From the NCBI GenBank assembly GCA_030592085.1, contig JAUUZV010000010.1:1-22761 (forward strand): 22,761 nt of DNA, read 5' to 3'. A program made the translations under genes and the position numbers. Every line of letters begins with the position of its first letter. The stretch's first letter is position 1. Shown here piece by piece: positions 7,507-15,847 of the stretch. The stretch is from Clostridia bacterium (GTDB taxonomy: Bacteria > Bacillota > Clostridia > DUPQ01). Under the pieces are notes generated by a model. The model did not search any database. It was not told the origin of the DNA and was given only the letters and a program-made list of their open reading frames with translations.

Positions 7507-7525
7507 ATCCCCACAGTGTGGGGAT
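7507..7525 (-). terminator. Terminator of the fucose isomerase gene
   Basis: Stem ATCCCCAC/GTGGGGAT with a 3-base loop, followed on the minus strand by a run of eight T. It separates fucI from the macroglobulin gene. Confidence 0.88.
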
Positions 7526-7530
7526 AATTA

Positions 7531-9318
7531 TTATTTATATAATGGACCAAAATTATCACATGCTCTATAATCTGCTCCTTCAAGATTACTAGTACCAAAT
7601 GCATTCCATGAACTTGGTCTAAATATTCTCTCACTAGCTACATTATGCATACTTACTGGGATTCTAAGCATTGAAGCTAATGTAATGAATTGATCTCCAA
7701 TATGTCCATAACTTAATACTCCATGATTTGCTCCCCAATTAGCCATAACAGAATAAACATCACTAAATGCACCTTCACCTGTTAATGTAGGTGCAAACCA
7801 AGTAGTTGGCCAAGTAGGATTTGTTCGTTGATTTAATTTTTCATGAACATCTTTAGGTAATTCAACAGTATATCCTTCTGCAATCTGTAACACTGGTCCT
7901 AATCCATCAACAATATTAACTCTAGTCATAGTAACTGGCATTTTTCCAACTGTTAAGAATGTTGACGAAAACCCGCCACCTCTAAAATATTCTAAACTTG
8001 CAGGTCCCCAAGTAGTTTCATCAAGGCATTTTTGCTTTTCCTCTTCAGTTATATTATAAAAAGGTTTCATGGCAGCTTTCCCATCAATTTGTTGTTGTCC
8101 AGTTCCATCAAGTGCTGCAGCTCCCGAATTTATTAAATGAATTATTCCATCTTTAGCTAATCCTGTTAGTTGTTTTCCAGTTACCCTTTTAACAGCGTCT
8201 GCACTCCAATAAGTTCTTACATCAGCAAAAATCTGTGCTGTTCCAGTTAATAAGTGACCAAACAACATAGCTACACCATTTAGTCCATCATTTTCTGTAG
8301 CAACAATATATGGTTGACGAAGTCCGTTCCAATCAAATGATGAATTTAAAATAGCTTCTAAAAAATCTCCATTTGGCATAAAGTCTGTCCACATACGTTG
8401 TCCTTGAAATCCTGACATAATAGCATTTCTACCCAACGCTTCTTCACCAAATCCGATATCTTTAAGTTTTTCATTACCTACCATAATGTCTCTAGCAATA
8501 AGTGCCATTTTTACACTGGTTTCCCAATCACTATCCTTTTGTTCCCTTGTTCTTTGTGTTTCTATAGGGTTTATATCTTGTCCTTCAACACAATTTTTCT
8601 TTGTCCAAGCTAACGCTTTATCAAATTCTTCTTTATCATAAATATTTTCTTGCATCCTTCTAATAAATTCAGACATATCTACATATTCATTTCTTATACC
8701 TAAATACTTTTGGAAAAAGTTTTCATCAGCTATTGAACCTGCAATTCCCATGGAAACAGAACCAAATGATACATAAGATTTCCCCTTCATATATGCTAAA
8801 GCTAATCCTGATTTAACAAATGCTAATATTTTTTCAACTACATCCTCTGGTATTGAAGTATCCTCCATATCTTGAACATCCCTACCATATATTCCAAATG
8901 CTGGTAATCCTTTTTGAGAATGAGCTGCAAGAACCGCTGCTAAATATACAGCACCTGGTCTCTCTGTACCGTTAAAACCCCAAATCGCTTTTGGTAAGTG
9001 TGGATCCATATCCATGGTTTCAGATCCATAACACCAACTTGGTGTAACTGTTAATGTAAGCCCAACGCCTTCTTTTCTAAACTTTTCAGCACATTCAGCA
9101 GCTTCTGTTACTCCACCTATACATTTATCTGCAATAATGCATTCAACTGGTTGCCCATTTGGATATTTTAAATTTTCAAAAATTAATTTTGCAGCTGATT
9201 TAGCCATATTCATTGTAATTGGTTCAATAGATTCTCTAACACCTTTTCTCCTGCCATCAACAGTTGGTCTAATCCCAACTTTTGGTAATGTTCCACGTAA
9301 ACGTTCTTTTCCTATCAT
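7531..9318 (-). CDS. fucI: L-fucose isomerase
   Basis: Converts L-fucose to L-fuculose (family members also act on D-arabinose) with Mn2+ in the cytosol. The start chosen is the ATG at 9316-9318, six bases after AGGAGG, giving 595 residues; a longer frame begins with an in-frame TTG that precedes the ribosome binding site. The protein is collinear with E. coli FucI throughout: VGIRPTVDGRRKGVRESIE near the N-terminus, SWCYGSETMDMDP, FNGTERPGAVYLAA, NSSFDWNGLRQP and the end RACDNFGPLY. Metal and catalytic residues are present: Glu342 (VATEND), Asp366 (FADVRTYW) and His532 (ANHGV), equivalent to E. coli Glu337, Asp361 and His528. No fuculokinase, aldolase, transporter or regulator lies beside it, and it has its own terminator. 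A clear promoter was not found in the short gap upstream. Confidence 0.97.
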   Translation of the reverse strand: MIGKERLRGTLPKVGIRPTVDGRRKGVRESIEPITMNMAKSAAKLIFENLKYPNGQPVECIIADKCIGGVTEAAECAEKFRKEGVGLTLTVTPSWCYGSETMDMDPHLPKAIWGFNGTERPGAVYLAAVLAAHSQKGLPAFGIYGRDVQDMEDTSIPEDVVEKILAFVKSGLALAYMKGKSYVSFGSVSMGIAGSIADENFFQKYLGIRNEYVDMSEFIRRMQENIYDKEEFDKALAWTKKNCVEGQDINPIETQRTREQKDSDWETSVKMALIARDIMVGNEKLKDIGFGEEALGRNAIMSGFQGQRMWTDFMPNGDFLEAILNSSFDWNGLRQPYIVATENDGLNGVAMLFGHLLTGTAQIFADVRTYWSADAVKRVTGKQLTGLAKDGIIHLINSGAAALDGTGQQQIDGKAAMKPFYNITEEEKQKCLDETTWGPASLEYFRGGGFSSTFLTVGKMPVTMTRVNIVDGLGPVLQIAEGYTVELPKDVHEKLNQRTNPTWPTTWFAPTLTGEGAFSDVYSVMANWGANHGVLSYGHIGDQFITLASMLRIPVSMHNVASERIFRPSSWNAFGTSNLEGADYRACDNFGPLYK

Positions 9319-9375
9319 AATGAACCTCCTAGTTCTTATTATCAAACTTATTTTATCAGAAAAAAGTGTAAAAAA

Positions 9376-9396
9376 AAACTACCAATTAGGTAGTTT
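9376..9396 (-). terminator. Terminator of the parvulin-type isomerase gene
   Basis: Stem AAACTACC/GGTAGTTT with a 5-base loop and an A-run on the plus strand (T-run in the minus direction), located just after the stop at 9414. Confidence 0.85.
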
Positions 9397-9413
9397 CTTC
9401 TTTATTATCTTGT

Positions 9414-10532
9414 TTAGAATTCATAGAATCCATCATAATATGCTATCTGATATTCCTCACTTGACTCGATTTCATTTAACACTTTAGTTAATTCACCATA
9501 TGCAATATTATATTTTACTACATCTTTTAAATCTTCATATGTTGTTCTCTCTGTCAATTCAACAATATGATAACCAATATATGTTTCAATTTGTCCCACA
9601 TCACCTAGTTCTGCTGCAAAAGCCCATTCAGCAAATTCAGTTAAATCAGTTTCATCTTTTCTAAATTGATAAATACCTTCATTCTCTGCAACTCCTGGAT
9701 CTTCAGAATAAGCAAGGGCCACTTCCATGAAATCATCTCCTGCTATAATCTTAGCATATGCTTCATCAATTTTTGCTTTAGCAGCAAGTTGTTGCTCTTC
9801 TGTATAATCAGCACCTGTTATAGCATCAAAATTAGCAACAAGTATATGTCTAACAGTTACTGCATCTAAGTCTTCTTTAAATGTATCATAATATTCATTC
9901 ATCTGATCTTCAGTAACAGATGTTTCCAATTTGCTTATTTGATCTTCTTGATATTTATTTGCAATCCATGACATTTCATATGCTTTTATTAATGTCTTAT
10001 ATGAACATCCATATAGCTGCACAGAAACTTCATCATTTTTCAATTCATTTTCTGTAGCATAATTTTCAAAATCTTCTTTGAATTGATTTACTGACTCTTC
10101 TAATTCCAAGGTATCATATCTAAAATCAGGATCATCACCATTAGCTAAATCATTTAACACATAAGTTTCTAAAATAATAGCCAAAGCTCTCTGAGCTGCT
10201 GATTGTGAATAGGTTATTCCATTGGCATACTCTGCCATCAAAAATGTTAAATCATCAACTTCAGGGGCAATATAATCTCTGTATTCTAAAATAATATCTG
10301 CCTGCTGTTTATAATAATAAATAAATTCATCTTGCGTGATTTTCTCATTACCTATTGAAACTGCTTTTGTAGGAATTGCTAAAAACACAACTAATGCTAT
10401 TACACAGATTGCAAGGATACCACCAAGAGTCATAAGAGCATATTTTATTATGGTTTCTTCTTTTCCCTTAATTGGTTTTTCTGTTTCTACCTCGGCTACA
10501 ACCGCATCTTCTTTTTCTTTTATATTTGACAT
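9414..10532 (-). CDS. Membrane-anchored peptidyl-prolyl cis-trans isomerase, parvulin/PrsA-like foldase
   Basis: Predicted foldase for exported proteins, 372 residues from the ATG at 10530-10532 (GGAG five bases upstream; an earlier in-frame GTG precedes that site and is rejected). About 30 charged cytoplasmic residues are followed by one helix (31-53), so it is a type II membrane protein rather than a PrsA lipoprotein; no lipobox Cys is seen. A SurA-N-like helical chaperone region spans about 60-215. The rotamase domain at about 225-330 contains VRHILV, ALAYSEDPG and the closing strand YIGYHIVEL, all parvulin hallmarks. It follows mfd, as in many Clostridia where a foldase gene occupies this position. 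It has its own promoter at the end of mfd and its own terminator. Confidence 0.9.
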   Translation of the reverse strand: MSNIKEKEDAVVAEVETEKPIKGKEETIIKYALMTLGGILAICVIALVVFLAIPTKAVSIGNEKITQDEFIYYYKQQADIILEYRDYIAPEVDDLTFLMAEYANGITYSQSAAQRALAIILETYVLNDLANGDDPDFRYDTLELEESVNQFKEDFENYATENELKNDEVSVQLYGCSYKTLIKAYEMSWIANKYQEDQISKLETSVTEDQMNEYYDTFKEDLDAVTVRHILVANFDAITGADYTEEQQLAAKAKIDEAYAKIIAGDDFMEVALAYSEDPGVAENEGIYQFRKDETDLTEFAEWAFAAELGDVGQIETYIGYHIVELTERTTYEDLKDVVKYNIAYGELTKVLNEIESSEEYQIAYYDGFYEF

Positions 10533-10568
10533 ATGTACTCCTTTTTTCACGTACTCCCATTAGAGCCT

Positions 10569-10597
10569 ATTATACCCGTTTTACTATTGTATTTCAA
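10569..10597 (-). promoter_or_regulatory. Sigma-A-type promoter of the parvulin gene
   Basis: The -35 TTGAAA (10592-10597), a 17-base spacer and the -10 TATAAT (10569-10574). The -35 lies inside the last codons of mfd, giving the foldase gene separate expression. Confidence 0.75.
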
Positions 10598-13500
10598 ACT
10601 CATTCATCATTTCAAGTATTTTTTTTGTAAGTTTCATAAGCTTGTCACCTTTTTTCTTAGTATATATTGTAATTACTAATTTATGGTCTGCTTTAAAGAC
10701 AACTTTTTCATCTAATTTATCTGCTAATTCTGTTATAAGTTGTAAATTTGGAAGTGCTCCTTTTTCATAATATAACTCTAATCCAAATTTCTTTTCTGTA
10801 ACATTACTAAAATTATTATTTTGTGCATAGTGTTTAATTAAAGCAATGTCCAATAAATTTTCACAAGCAAAAGGTAAATCGCCAAATCTATCGATTAATT
10901 CATCAATTAACTCACTTTTCTGCTTTTCACTAGAAATGATTGCCATTCTCTTATAAATATCCATTCGCTGAATATCATTTGTTATATATGTATCACTAAT
11001 ATATGCATCTACAAAAATATCAACACTAGCTTCTTCTTTTTGTATAACATCCACAGTTTTACCGCTTAATTCATCCACGGCTTTATTTAATAATCTAATA
11101 TACATGTCATATCCAACTTTTTCAAAATGACCATGCTGATTAGCTCCTAAAAGATTACCAGCTCCTCTTATTTCTAGATCTCTCATAGCTATTTTAAATC
11201 CACTACCAAACTCTGTGAATTCTTTTATTGCTTCTAATCGTTTTGTAGCTTCTTCTGTAATTACCTTACCTTTTTGATATGTAATATATGCATAAGCTAC
11301 TTTATCAGATCGTCCAACACGTCCTCTTATCTGATATAACTGAGACAACCCCATACGATTAGCATCTTCTACAATAATTGTATTTACATTTGGCATGTCT
11401 AAACCTGATTCAATTATAGTTGTACATAAAAGTACATCAAACTTTTTATTAATAAAATCAAGCATTACATGTTCAAGCTTTTTTTCTTCTAATTGACCGT
11501 GGGCAATTCCAATGGAAATATCATCTCCTAATATCCTTTTAAGTTTTGAATATTTTAAATCCATATCTTTCACTCTATTATATAAGTAAAAAACTTGTCC
11601 ATTTCTAGCAACTTCCCTATCAATGGCATCACGCATTACATCATAGTCATATTCCATAACATAAGTTTGTATAGGAAAACGATGTCCAGGAGGATCTTCA
11701 AGCACTGAAATATCTCTAATTCCACTTAGTGACATATTCAATGTTCTAGGAATTGGTGTTGCTGTTAATGTTAATACATCAACCATGGCTTTATAATTTT
11801 TTATAGTCTCTTTATGTTCCACTCCAAAACGTTGTTCTTCATCTATTACTAATAACCCTAAATCTTTAAATTTCACATCTTTTTGAATAAGACGATGAGT
11901 ACCAACCACCAGATCTACGGAACCTGCTTTTAATAATTCAATTGTTTTTGCTTGTTGTTTTCTTGTTCTGAACCTACAAAGTAAAGCAACTTTAACAGGA
12001 AAGTCTTTTAACCTCTCTATAAAATTCCTATAATGCTGATAAGCCAAAACAGTGGTAGGTACTAAAAAGGCCACTTGTTTTCCATCCATAATAGCTTTAA
12101 ATGCAGCTCTTAGAGCTACTTCGGTTTTACCATAACCCACATCACCACAAAGAAGTCTATCCATAACAATCTTTGACTGCATATCATTTTTAATTTCATC
12201 AATACATCGTAATTGATCATTTGTTTCTTCATATGGAAATTGTTCTTCAAAGGATAGTTGCCACATATTGTCTTCAGAAAACTCATACCCTGTTAATTCA
12301 GCGCGTTTAGCATATAGTGCTATTAATTGCTTAGCTATATCTTTTACGTTAGCTTTTACTTTCTTTTTGGTATTTTCCCATTCTACTCCACCAAGTTTTG
12401 ACAGTCGTGGTTTTTTTCCATCTGAACCAATAAATTTTTGAATCAATTCCATCTTAGATACAGGTATATATACAGAATCTTCATTCCGATAAAGAATATG
12501 AAGATAATCTTTTGTAATTCCACCTACCTCTATCTTCTTTAAACCTCTGTACTGTCCAATTCCATGAACATCATGAACCACAAAATCCAATAACTTTAAA
12601 GTAGCAAACAAATCAAGGTCTTTCCCTCTTTTTCGTTTGCTTGTGTCTTTAGCAGATTTTCTAAATAACTTACCACTACCTACTACGCATAGTTTTGCAT
12701 CAAGGAATTCAAATCCTTCAAATATTCCTTTATCAACAATGGTAATGTCTTCTAAGTCCTCTTTGTCTTCAAGTGTTTCAACATGCTCTGGGTATAATTG
12801 ATGCTCGCTAAAATAGTCCATTAATAATTGACCACTTTTTTTAGTTGGCGTAAATATAACAACTTTACGATTGTGTAATCGCCACTTAGTAATATCTTCT
12901 AATAAAAGAGATAATCTGCCTTTGTAAGCCATATTCTCTCTTGTTAAAAAATTAAATTCTATATCAGGTGTGTGTTGTTCATCATATCCTAAAACATCAG
13001 GTATTAGTATAGCTAATTCTTTTTTTACCATAGCTCCATAAAAATCAATAATCATATCCATGGCTTCTGGAAGTATTTTGTTTAATGTTAGAAGTTTTTC
13101 ACAAGATAATCCATATTCCATTAAAACATTTTCCATTTTAGTCATAGCTTTTTGATCATTGTCTAAAATTATTACAGCATCTTCATCCATATAGTCAAAA
13201 GGTGTTTCTCGGTTAGGTAGTAATGAAAAATATTTATCAATTGGCAAATGATATGTGCCAGTTAGAAGTTTTTCACGATCGCCTTCTAATTCTTCTGATA
13301 ATCCATCTCCTTTTAAGAAAGTATCAACTATATAATTAATATCTTTATTGGTCACAACTTGTTCATGGCAAGGTAAAATAGTAATATTTTCAATCGTTTC
13401 TATTGAACGTTGACTATCAACATTAAAGTACCTAATTAAATCAACTTCATCGTCAAAAAACTCAATTCTAATTGGATTACTTTCACCAGGAGAAAATACA

Positions 13501-14042
13501 TCAATTATATCTCCCCTCATGGAAAACTGACCAGAGGCTTCTACTAAGTCACACTTCTCATATCCAATTTGTAGCATTTTTTCAACTAAGTGACTCATAT
13601 TTAATTGTTGTCTGCTTTTTATATTAATTACTGATTTTATGAATTTTGCTGATGGAGTAACTTTCATACATAATGCATCAATTGAAGCTACAACAATTTT
13701 ATAGTCATTATTTTTTAATCTAAATAAAGCTTTTACTCTTGATAATTCATCTTGATGACTTTTTGCTTCAATATCATGTAAAACTAGTTCTCTTGCTGGA
13801 ATATAAATAACTTGGTCATTTAAAAATACTTGTAATTGTTCGTAAATTTTCTTTGCATTTACTCTAGAAGAAGTAATAATTACCATTCGTCTATTTGTTT
13901 GTTGATGTAAACTATAGATGAAAAAAGGTTTGGAGCAATCTACCAATCCTTTAATTCCTATGGGATATTGTTTTTTATTTAAACAAGTTAGCACACCATC
14001 AAACTGAGGGATGCTTGCAATCTGTTTACTTAATATATTCAT
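10584..14042 (-). CDS. mfd: Transcription-repair coupling factor Mfd
   Basis: Superfamily 2 DNA translocase that removes stalled RNA polymerase from template lesions and recruits UvrA. Its 1152 residues are normal for the family. Domains in order: UvrB-like damage-recognition region (RIEFFDDEVDLIRYF about 190), a middle region, the RNA-polymerase-interacting domain (FVVHDVHGIGQYRGL about 480-495), the RecG-like helicase core with Walker A GDVGYGKTEVALRA (about 630) and Walker B DEEQRF (about 733), the motif ATPIPRTLNMSL, and motifs IIESGLDMPNVNT and QIRGRVGRSD. RGAGNLLGANQHG belongs to the translocation (TRG) segment. The C-terminal domain is about 1000-1150. The start overlaps the pth stop by 4 bases (ATGA), so translation is coupled. 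This pth-mfd order is widely conserved in Firmicutes. Confidence 0.98.
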   Translation of the reverse strand: MNILSKQIASIPQFDGVLTCLNKKQYPIGIKGLVDCSKPFFIYSLHQQTNRRMVIITSSRVNAKKIYEQLQVFLNDQVIYIPARELVLHDIEAKSHQDELSRVKALFRLKNNDYKIVVASIDALCMKVTPSAKFIKSVINIKSRQQLNMSHLVEKMLQIGYEKCDLVEASGQFSMRGDIIDVFSPGESNPIRIEFFDDEVDLIRYFNVDSQRSIETIENITILPCHEQVVTNKDINYIVDTFLKGDGLSEELEGDREKLLTGTYHLPIDKYFSLLPNRETPFDYMDEDAVIILDNDQKAMTKMENVLMEYGLSCEKLLTLNKILPEAMDMIIDFYGAMVKKELAILIPDVLGYDEQHTPDIEFNFLTRENMAYKGRLSLLLEDITKWRLHNRKVVIFTPTKKSGQLLMDYFSEHQLYPEHVETLEDKEDLEDITIVDKGIFEGFEFLDAKLCVVGSGKLFRKSAKDTSKRKRGKDLDLFATLKLLDFVVHDVHGIGQYRGLKKIEVGGITKDYLHILYRNEDSVYIPVSKMELIQKFIGSDGKKPRLSKLGGVEWENTKKKVKANVKDIAKQLIALYAKRAELTGYEFSEDNMWQLSFEEQFPYEETNDQLRCIDEIKNDMQSKIVMDRLLCGDVGYGKTEVALRAAFKAIMDGKQVAFLVPTTVLAYQHYRNFIERLKDFPVKVALLCRFRTRKQQAKTIELLKAGSVDLVVGTHRLIQKDVKFKDLGLLVIDEEQRFGVEHKETIKNYKAMVDVLTLTATPIPRTLNMSLSGIRDISVLEDPPGHRFPIQTYVMEYDYDVMRDAIDREVARNGQVFYLYNRVKDMDLKYSKLKRILGDDISIGIAHGQLEEKKLEHVMLDFINKKFDVLLCTTIIESGLDMPNVNTIIVEDANRMGLSQLYQIRGRVGRSDKVAYAYITYQKGKVITEEATKRLEAIKEFTEFGSGFKIAMRDLEIRGAGNLLGANQHGHFEKVGYDMYIRLLNKAVDELSGKTVDVIQKEEASVDIFVDAYISDTYITNDIQRMDIYKRMAIISSEKQKSELIDELIDRFGDLPFACENLLDIALIKHYAQNNNFSNVTEKKFGLELYYEKGALPNLQLITELADKLDEKVVFKADHKLVITIYTKKKGDKLMKLTKKILEMMNEFEIQ

Positions 14043-14602
14043 TGATGATACCTATTCATGGCATAGTTTATACCTTGTTCCATAATATCTATTACAGCGT
14101 CTGCCCCATCTTGAATAGCAGTGAATGCCATTGTTTTTTCTTCTTTTGAAAATCTAGATAAAACATGACCTTTGGCATCTTTATGTACTTTTTCACCAAT
14201 ACCAATTCTGATTCTAATAAATTCTTCTGACTGTAATTGATAAATAATAGACTTCATACCATTATGAGTTCCACTACCACCTTTTTTTCTAATGCGGATT
14301 TTTCCTAATGGAATATCCATATCATCATAAATTACAATAAGTTGATTTATTGAAATATCAAAGTAATTTAACAGTTCATTTATCGATTGACCTGATAAAT
14401 TCATGTATGTTTGAGGCTTGGCTAAAATCACTGAATTGTTGCCAATGGTACCTTCACCAATTAACGCCTTGCCTTTCAGCTTTTTTATCTTAATATGATG
14501 TTTTTCTGACAGATACTCAACAACCATAAAACCCATGTTATGTCTAGTTCGACGGTATCTGAATCCTGGATTTCCCAATCCTACTATAACGTATTTTTCC
14601 AT
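14039..14602 (-). CDS. pth: Peptidyl-tRNA hydrolase
   Basis: Cleaves peptidyl-tRNA released from stalled ribosomes, recycling the tRNA. 187 residues, the standard length. VGLGNPGFRYRRTRHNMGF at residues 7-25 contains the catalytic His21; KPQTYMNLSGQS (about 60-72) supplies the conserved Asn; IVIYDDMDIPLGKIRIR holds the Asp that tunes the His; and GGSGTHNGMKSI forms the tRNA-binding loop. All active-site positions are intact. The stop overlaps the mfd start. AAAAGGTGATAC precedes the start. Upstream, between it and the prs paralogue, lies a strong hairpin flanked by two copies of an 11-base direct repeat, so this is probably one transcript with a structured intercistronic region. Confidence 0.97.
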   Translation of the reverse strand: MEKYVIVGLGNPGFRYRRTRHNMGFMVVEYLSEKHHIKIKKLKGKALIGEGTIGNNSVILAKPQTYMNLSGQSINELLNYFDISINQLIVIYDDMDIPLGKIRIRKKGGSGTHNGMKSIIYQLQSEEFIRIRIGIGEKVHKDAKGHVLSRFSKEEKTMAFTAIQDGADAVIDIMEQGINYAMNRYHQ

Positions 14603-14624
14603 GTATCACCTTTTGGACATTAAT

Positions 14625-14653
14625 AAGGGCCACATGTTGCCATGTAGCCCCTT
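14625..14653 (-). other. Intercistronic hairpin before pth, flanked by direct repeats
   Basis: On the minus strand a 12-bp stem with one bulged G encloses a GCAA tetraloop. No T-run follows (ATTAATG), so it is a poor terminator and more likely an RNA-processing or stability element. The 11-mer AAAAGGTGATA occurs on both sides (14659-14669 and 14604-14614); the second copy is the pth ribosome binding site. Confidence 0.55.
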
Positions 14654-14671
14654 AAGTATATCACCTTTTAC

Positions 14672-15781
14672 TTATTTATTTAATACTTTTTTTAGTTCTT
14701 TTAATCGGTTACCAACGTCAAACATTTCACTTAACGAAATATCATAATTTAATCTATCAATTACTTCTGAAATCATATATGACATATCAACTTCAACAAA
14801 CCAAGGTTTATTTCTAATTTCATCATCTACATAAGAAAGATTAGAACAATAAATACGTTTTATAATTCCATTTTCATAGGCTTCATCAAATTTCTCTGTT
14901 CCTTCAGTGAAAAATGCAAATGATACTGTACAATAAACATTATTAGCTAAGCGATTTTTAGCTTGTATTGCAATGTCCAATACAGATTCTCCCGAAGATA
15001 ACATATCATCAACAATAACAACATCTTTACCTTCTAACGAGCCACCTAAATATGAATGCTCAACAATTGGGTTTTTCCCATTTACTATTTTTGAATAGTC
15101 TCTTCTCTTATAAAACAAACCTACATCTACACCAATTGCTTCTGCATAATAAATTGCTCTATCCATGGCACCTGTATCAGGAGAAACAATCATCACATTA
15201 CTATTATCTTCTAGAGGATTATCTCCTAATAAAATTGCTCTAAGCATATCAAATGTAGGATACATGTTTTCAAAGCCATTTAACGGTATAGCGTTTTCTA
15301 CTCTTGGATCATGGGCATCTACTGTAATTATATTATGAACACCTAATCTGACTAATTCTTGTAAAGCTACAGCACAGTCTAGCGATTCTCTTCCTTTTCG
15401 TTTGTGCTGTCGTCCTGAATATAACAAGGGCATAATTACATTAATACGCCTCGCATTACCACCTATTGCTGAAATTGTTCTTTTTATACTTTGAAAATGT
15501 TCATCTGGACCCATTCTGTTTTCATACCCAAACATATCATAGGTACAACCATAATTACCCACATCTGCTAATATGTAAATATCTTTTCCTCTAACCGTTT
15601 CTCTTAGTACAACTTTTCCTTCTCCGTTTGCGAATCTGACCTCTTCTACATCAACTATGTATGTTCTCTTCTCTCCTCGCCTCATTGCCACTAAATCATC
15701 ACTAACCAGTTGCCCAAATTCTTTGCTTCCGTTTAGCAGAATAATACCCAAGTCTCCCACTGCTACTCGTTTACTAAACAT
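14672..15781 (-). CDS. Divergent ribose-phosphate pyrophosphokinase paralogue
   Basis: 369-residue phosphoribosyltransferase-fold protein next to the canonical prs. MPLLYSGRQHKRKGRESLDC (about 116-135) aligns with the ATP/ribose-5-phosphate segment of Prs (YARQDRKSKARDPIS). TVDAHDP holds the metal-site His, VSPDTGAMDRA corresponds to SPDIGSVGRA, and VVIVDDMLSSGESVLD is the PRPP-binding loop, with SSGES replacing the usual DTAGT. An extra N-terminal stretch and the longer total length (Prs is about 315-320) set it apart. It may make PRPP with altered regulation, or act on another sugar phosphate; sequence alone does not decide. It has its own extended -10 promoter and probably reads into pth-mfd. 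Confidence 0.8.
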   Translation of the reverse strand: MFSKRVAVGDLGIILLNGSKEFGQLVSDDLVAMRRGEKRTYIVDVEEVRFANGEGKVVLRETVRGKDIYILADVGNYGCTYDMFGYENRMGPDEHFQSIKRTISAIGGNARRINVIMPLLYSGRQHKRKGRESLDCAVALQELVRLGVHNIITVDAHDPRVENAIPLNGFENMYPTFDMLRAILLGDNPLEDNSNVMIVSPDTGAMDRAIYYAEAIGVDVGLFYKRRDYSKIVNGKNPIVEHSYLGGSLEGKDVVIVDDMLSSGESVLDIAIQAKNRLANNVYCTVSFAFFTEGTEKFDEAYENGIIKRIYCSNLSYVDDEIRNKPWFVEVDMSYMISEVIDRLNYDISLSEMFDVGNRLKELKKVLNK

Positions 15782-15810
15782 TTAGATTCTCCCCCCTATG
15801 TTATACTTAT

Positions 15811-15819
15811 ATTATACCA
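15811..15819 (-). promoter_or_regulatory. Extended -10 promoter of the prs paralogue
   Basis: TGGTATAAT immediately follows the T-run of the prs terminator. No -35 is recognised. A strong GGGGGGAG ribosome binding site follows before the ATG. Confidence 0.6.
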
Positions 15820-15825
15820 AAAAAA

Positions 15826-15847
15826 AACTTATCTTTTGGGATAAGTT
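15826..15847 (-). terminator. Terminator of prs
   Basis: Stem AACTTATC/GATAAGTT with a 6-base loop and a T-run of eight or more in the minus direction. The upstream arm touches the prs stop codon, so the hairpin forms right behind the last ribosome. Confidence 0.85.

Noticed and set aside
9319..9345. Nine-residue N-terminal extension of fucose isomerase from an upstream TTG
   Set aside because: The AGGAGG ribosome binding site lies inside that extension, and FucI proteins begin close to the later ATG at 9318.
9137..9487. Plus-strand frame of 116 residues across the fucI start and the parvulin gene terminator
   Set aside because: It is antisense to strongly conserved fucI codons, crosses a terminator, and has no promoter or ribosome binding site.
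14625..14653. Standard terminator between the prs paralogue and pth
   Set aside because: The hairpin is strong but followed by ATTAATG rather than a T-run, and no promoter was found between it and pth.
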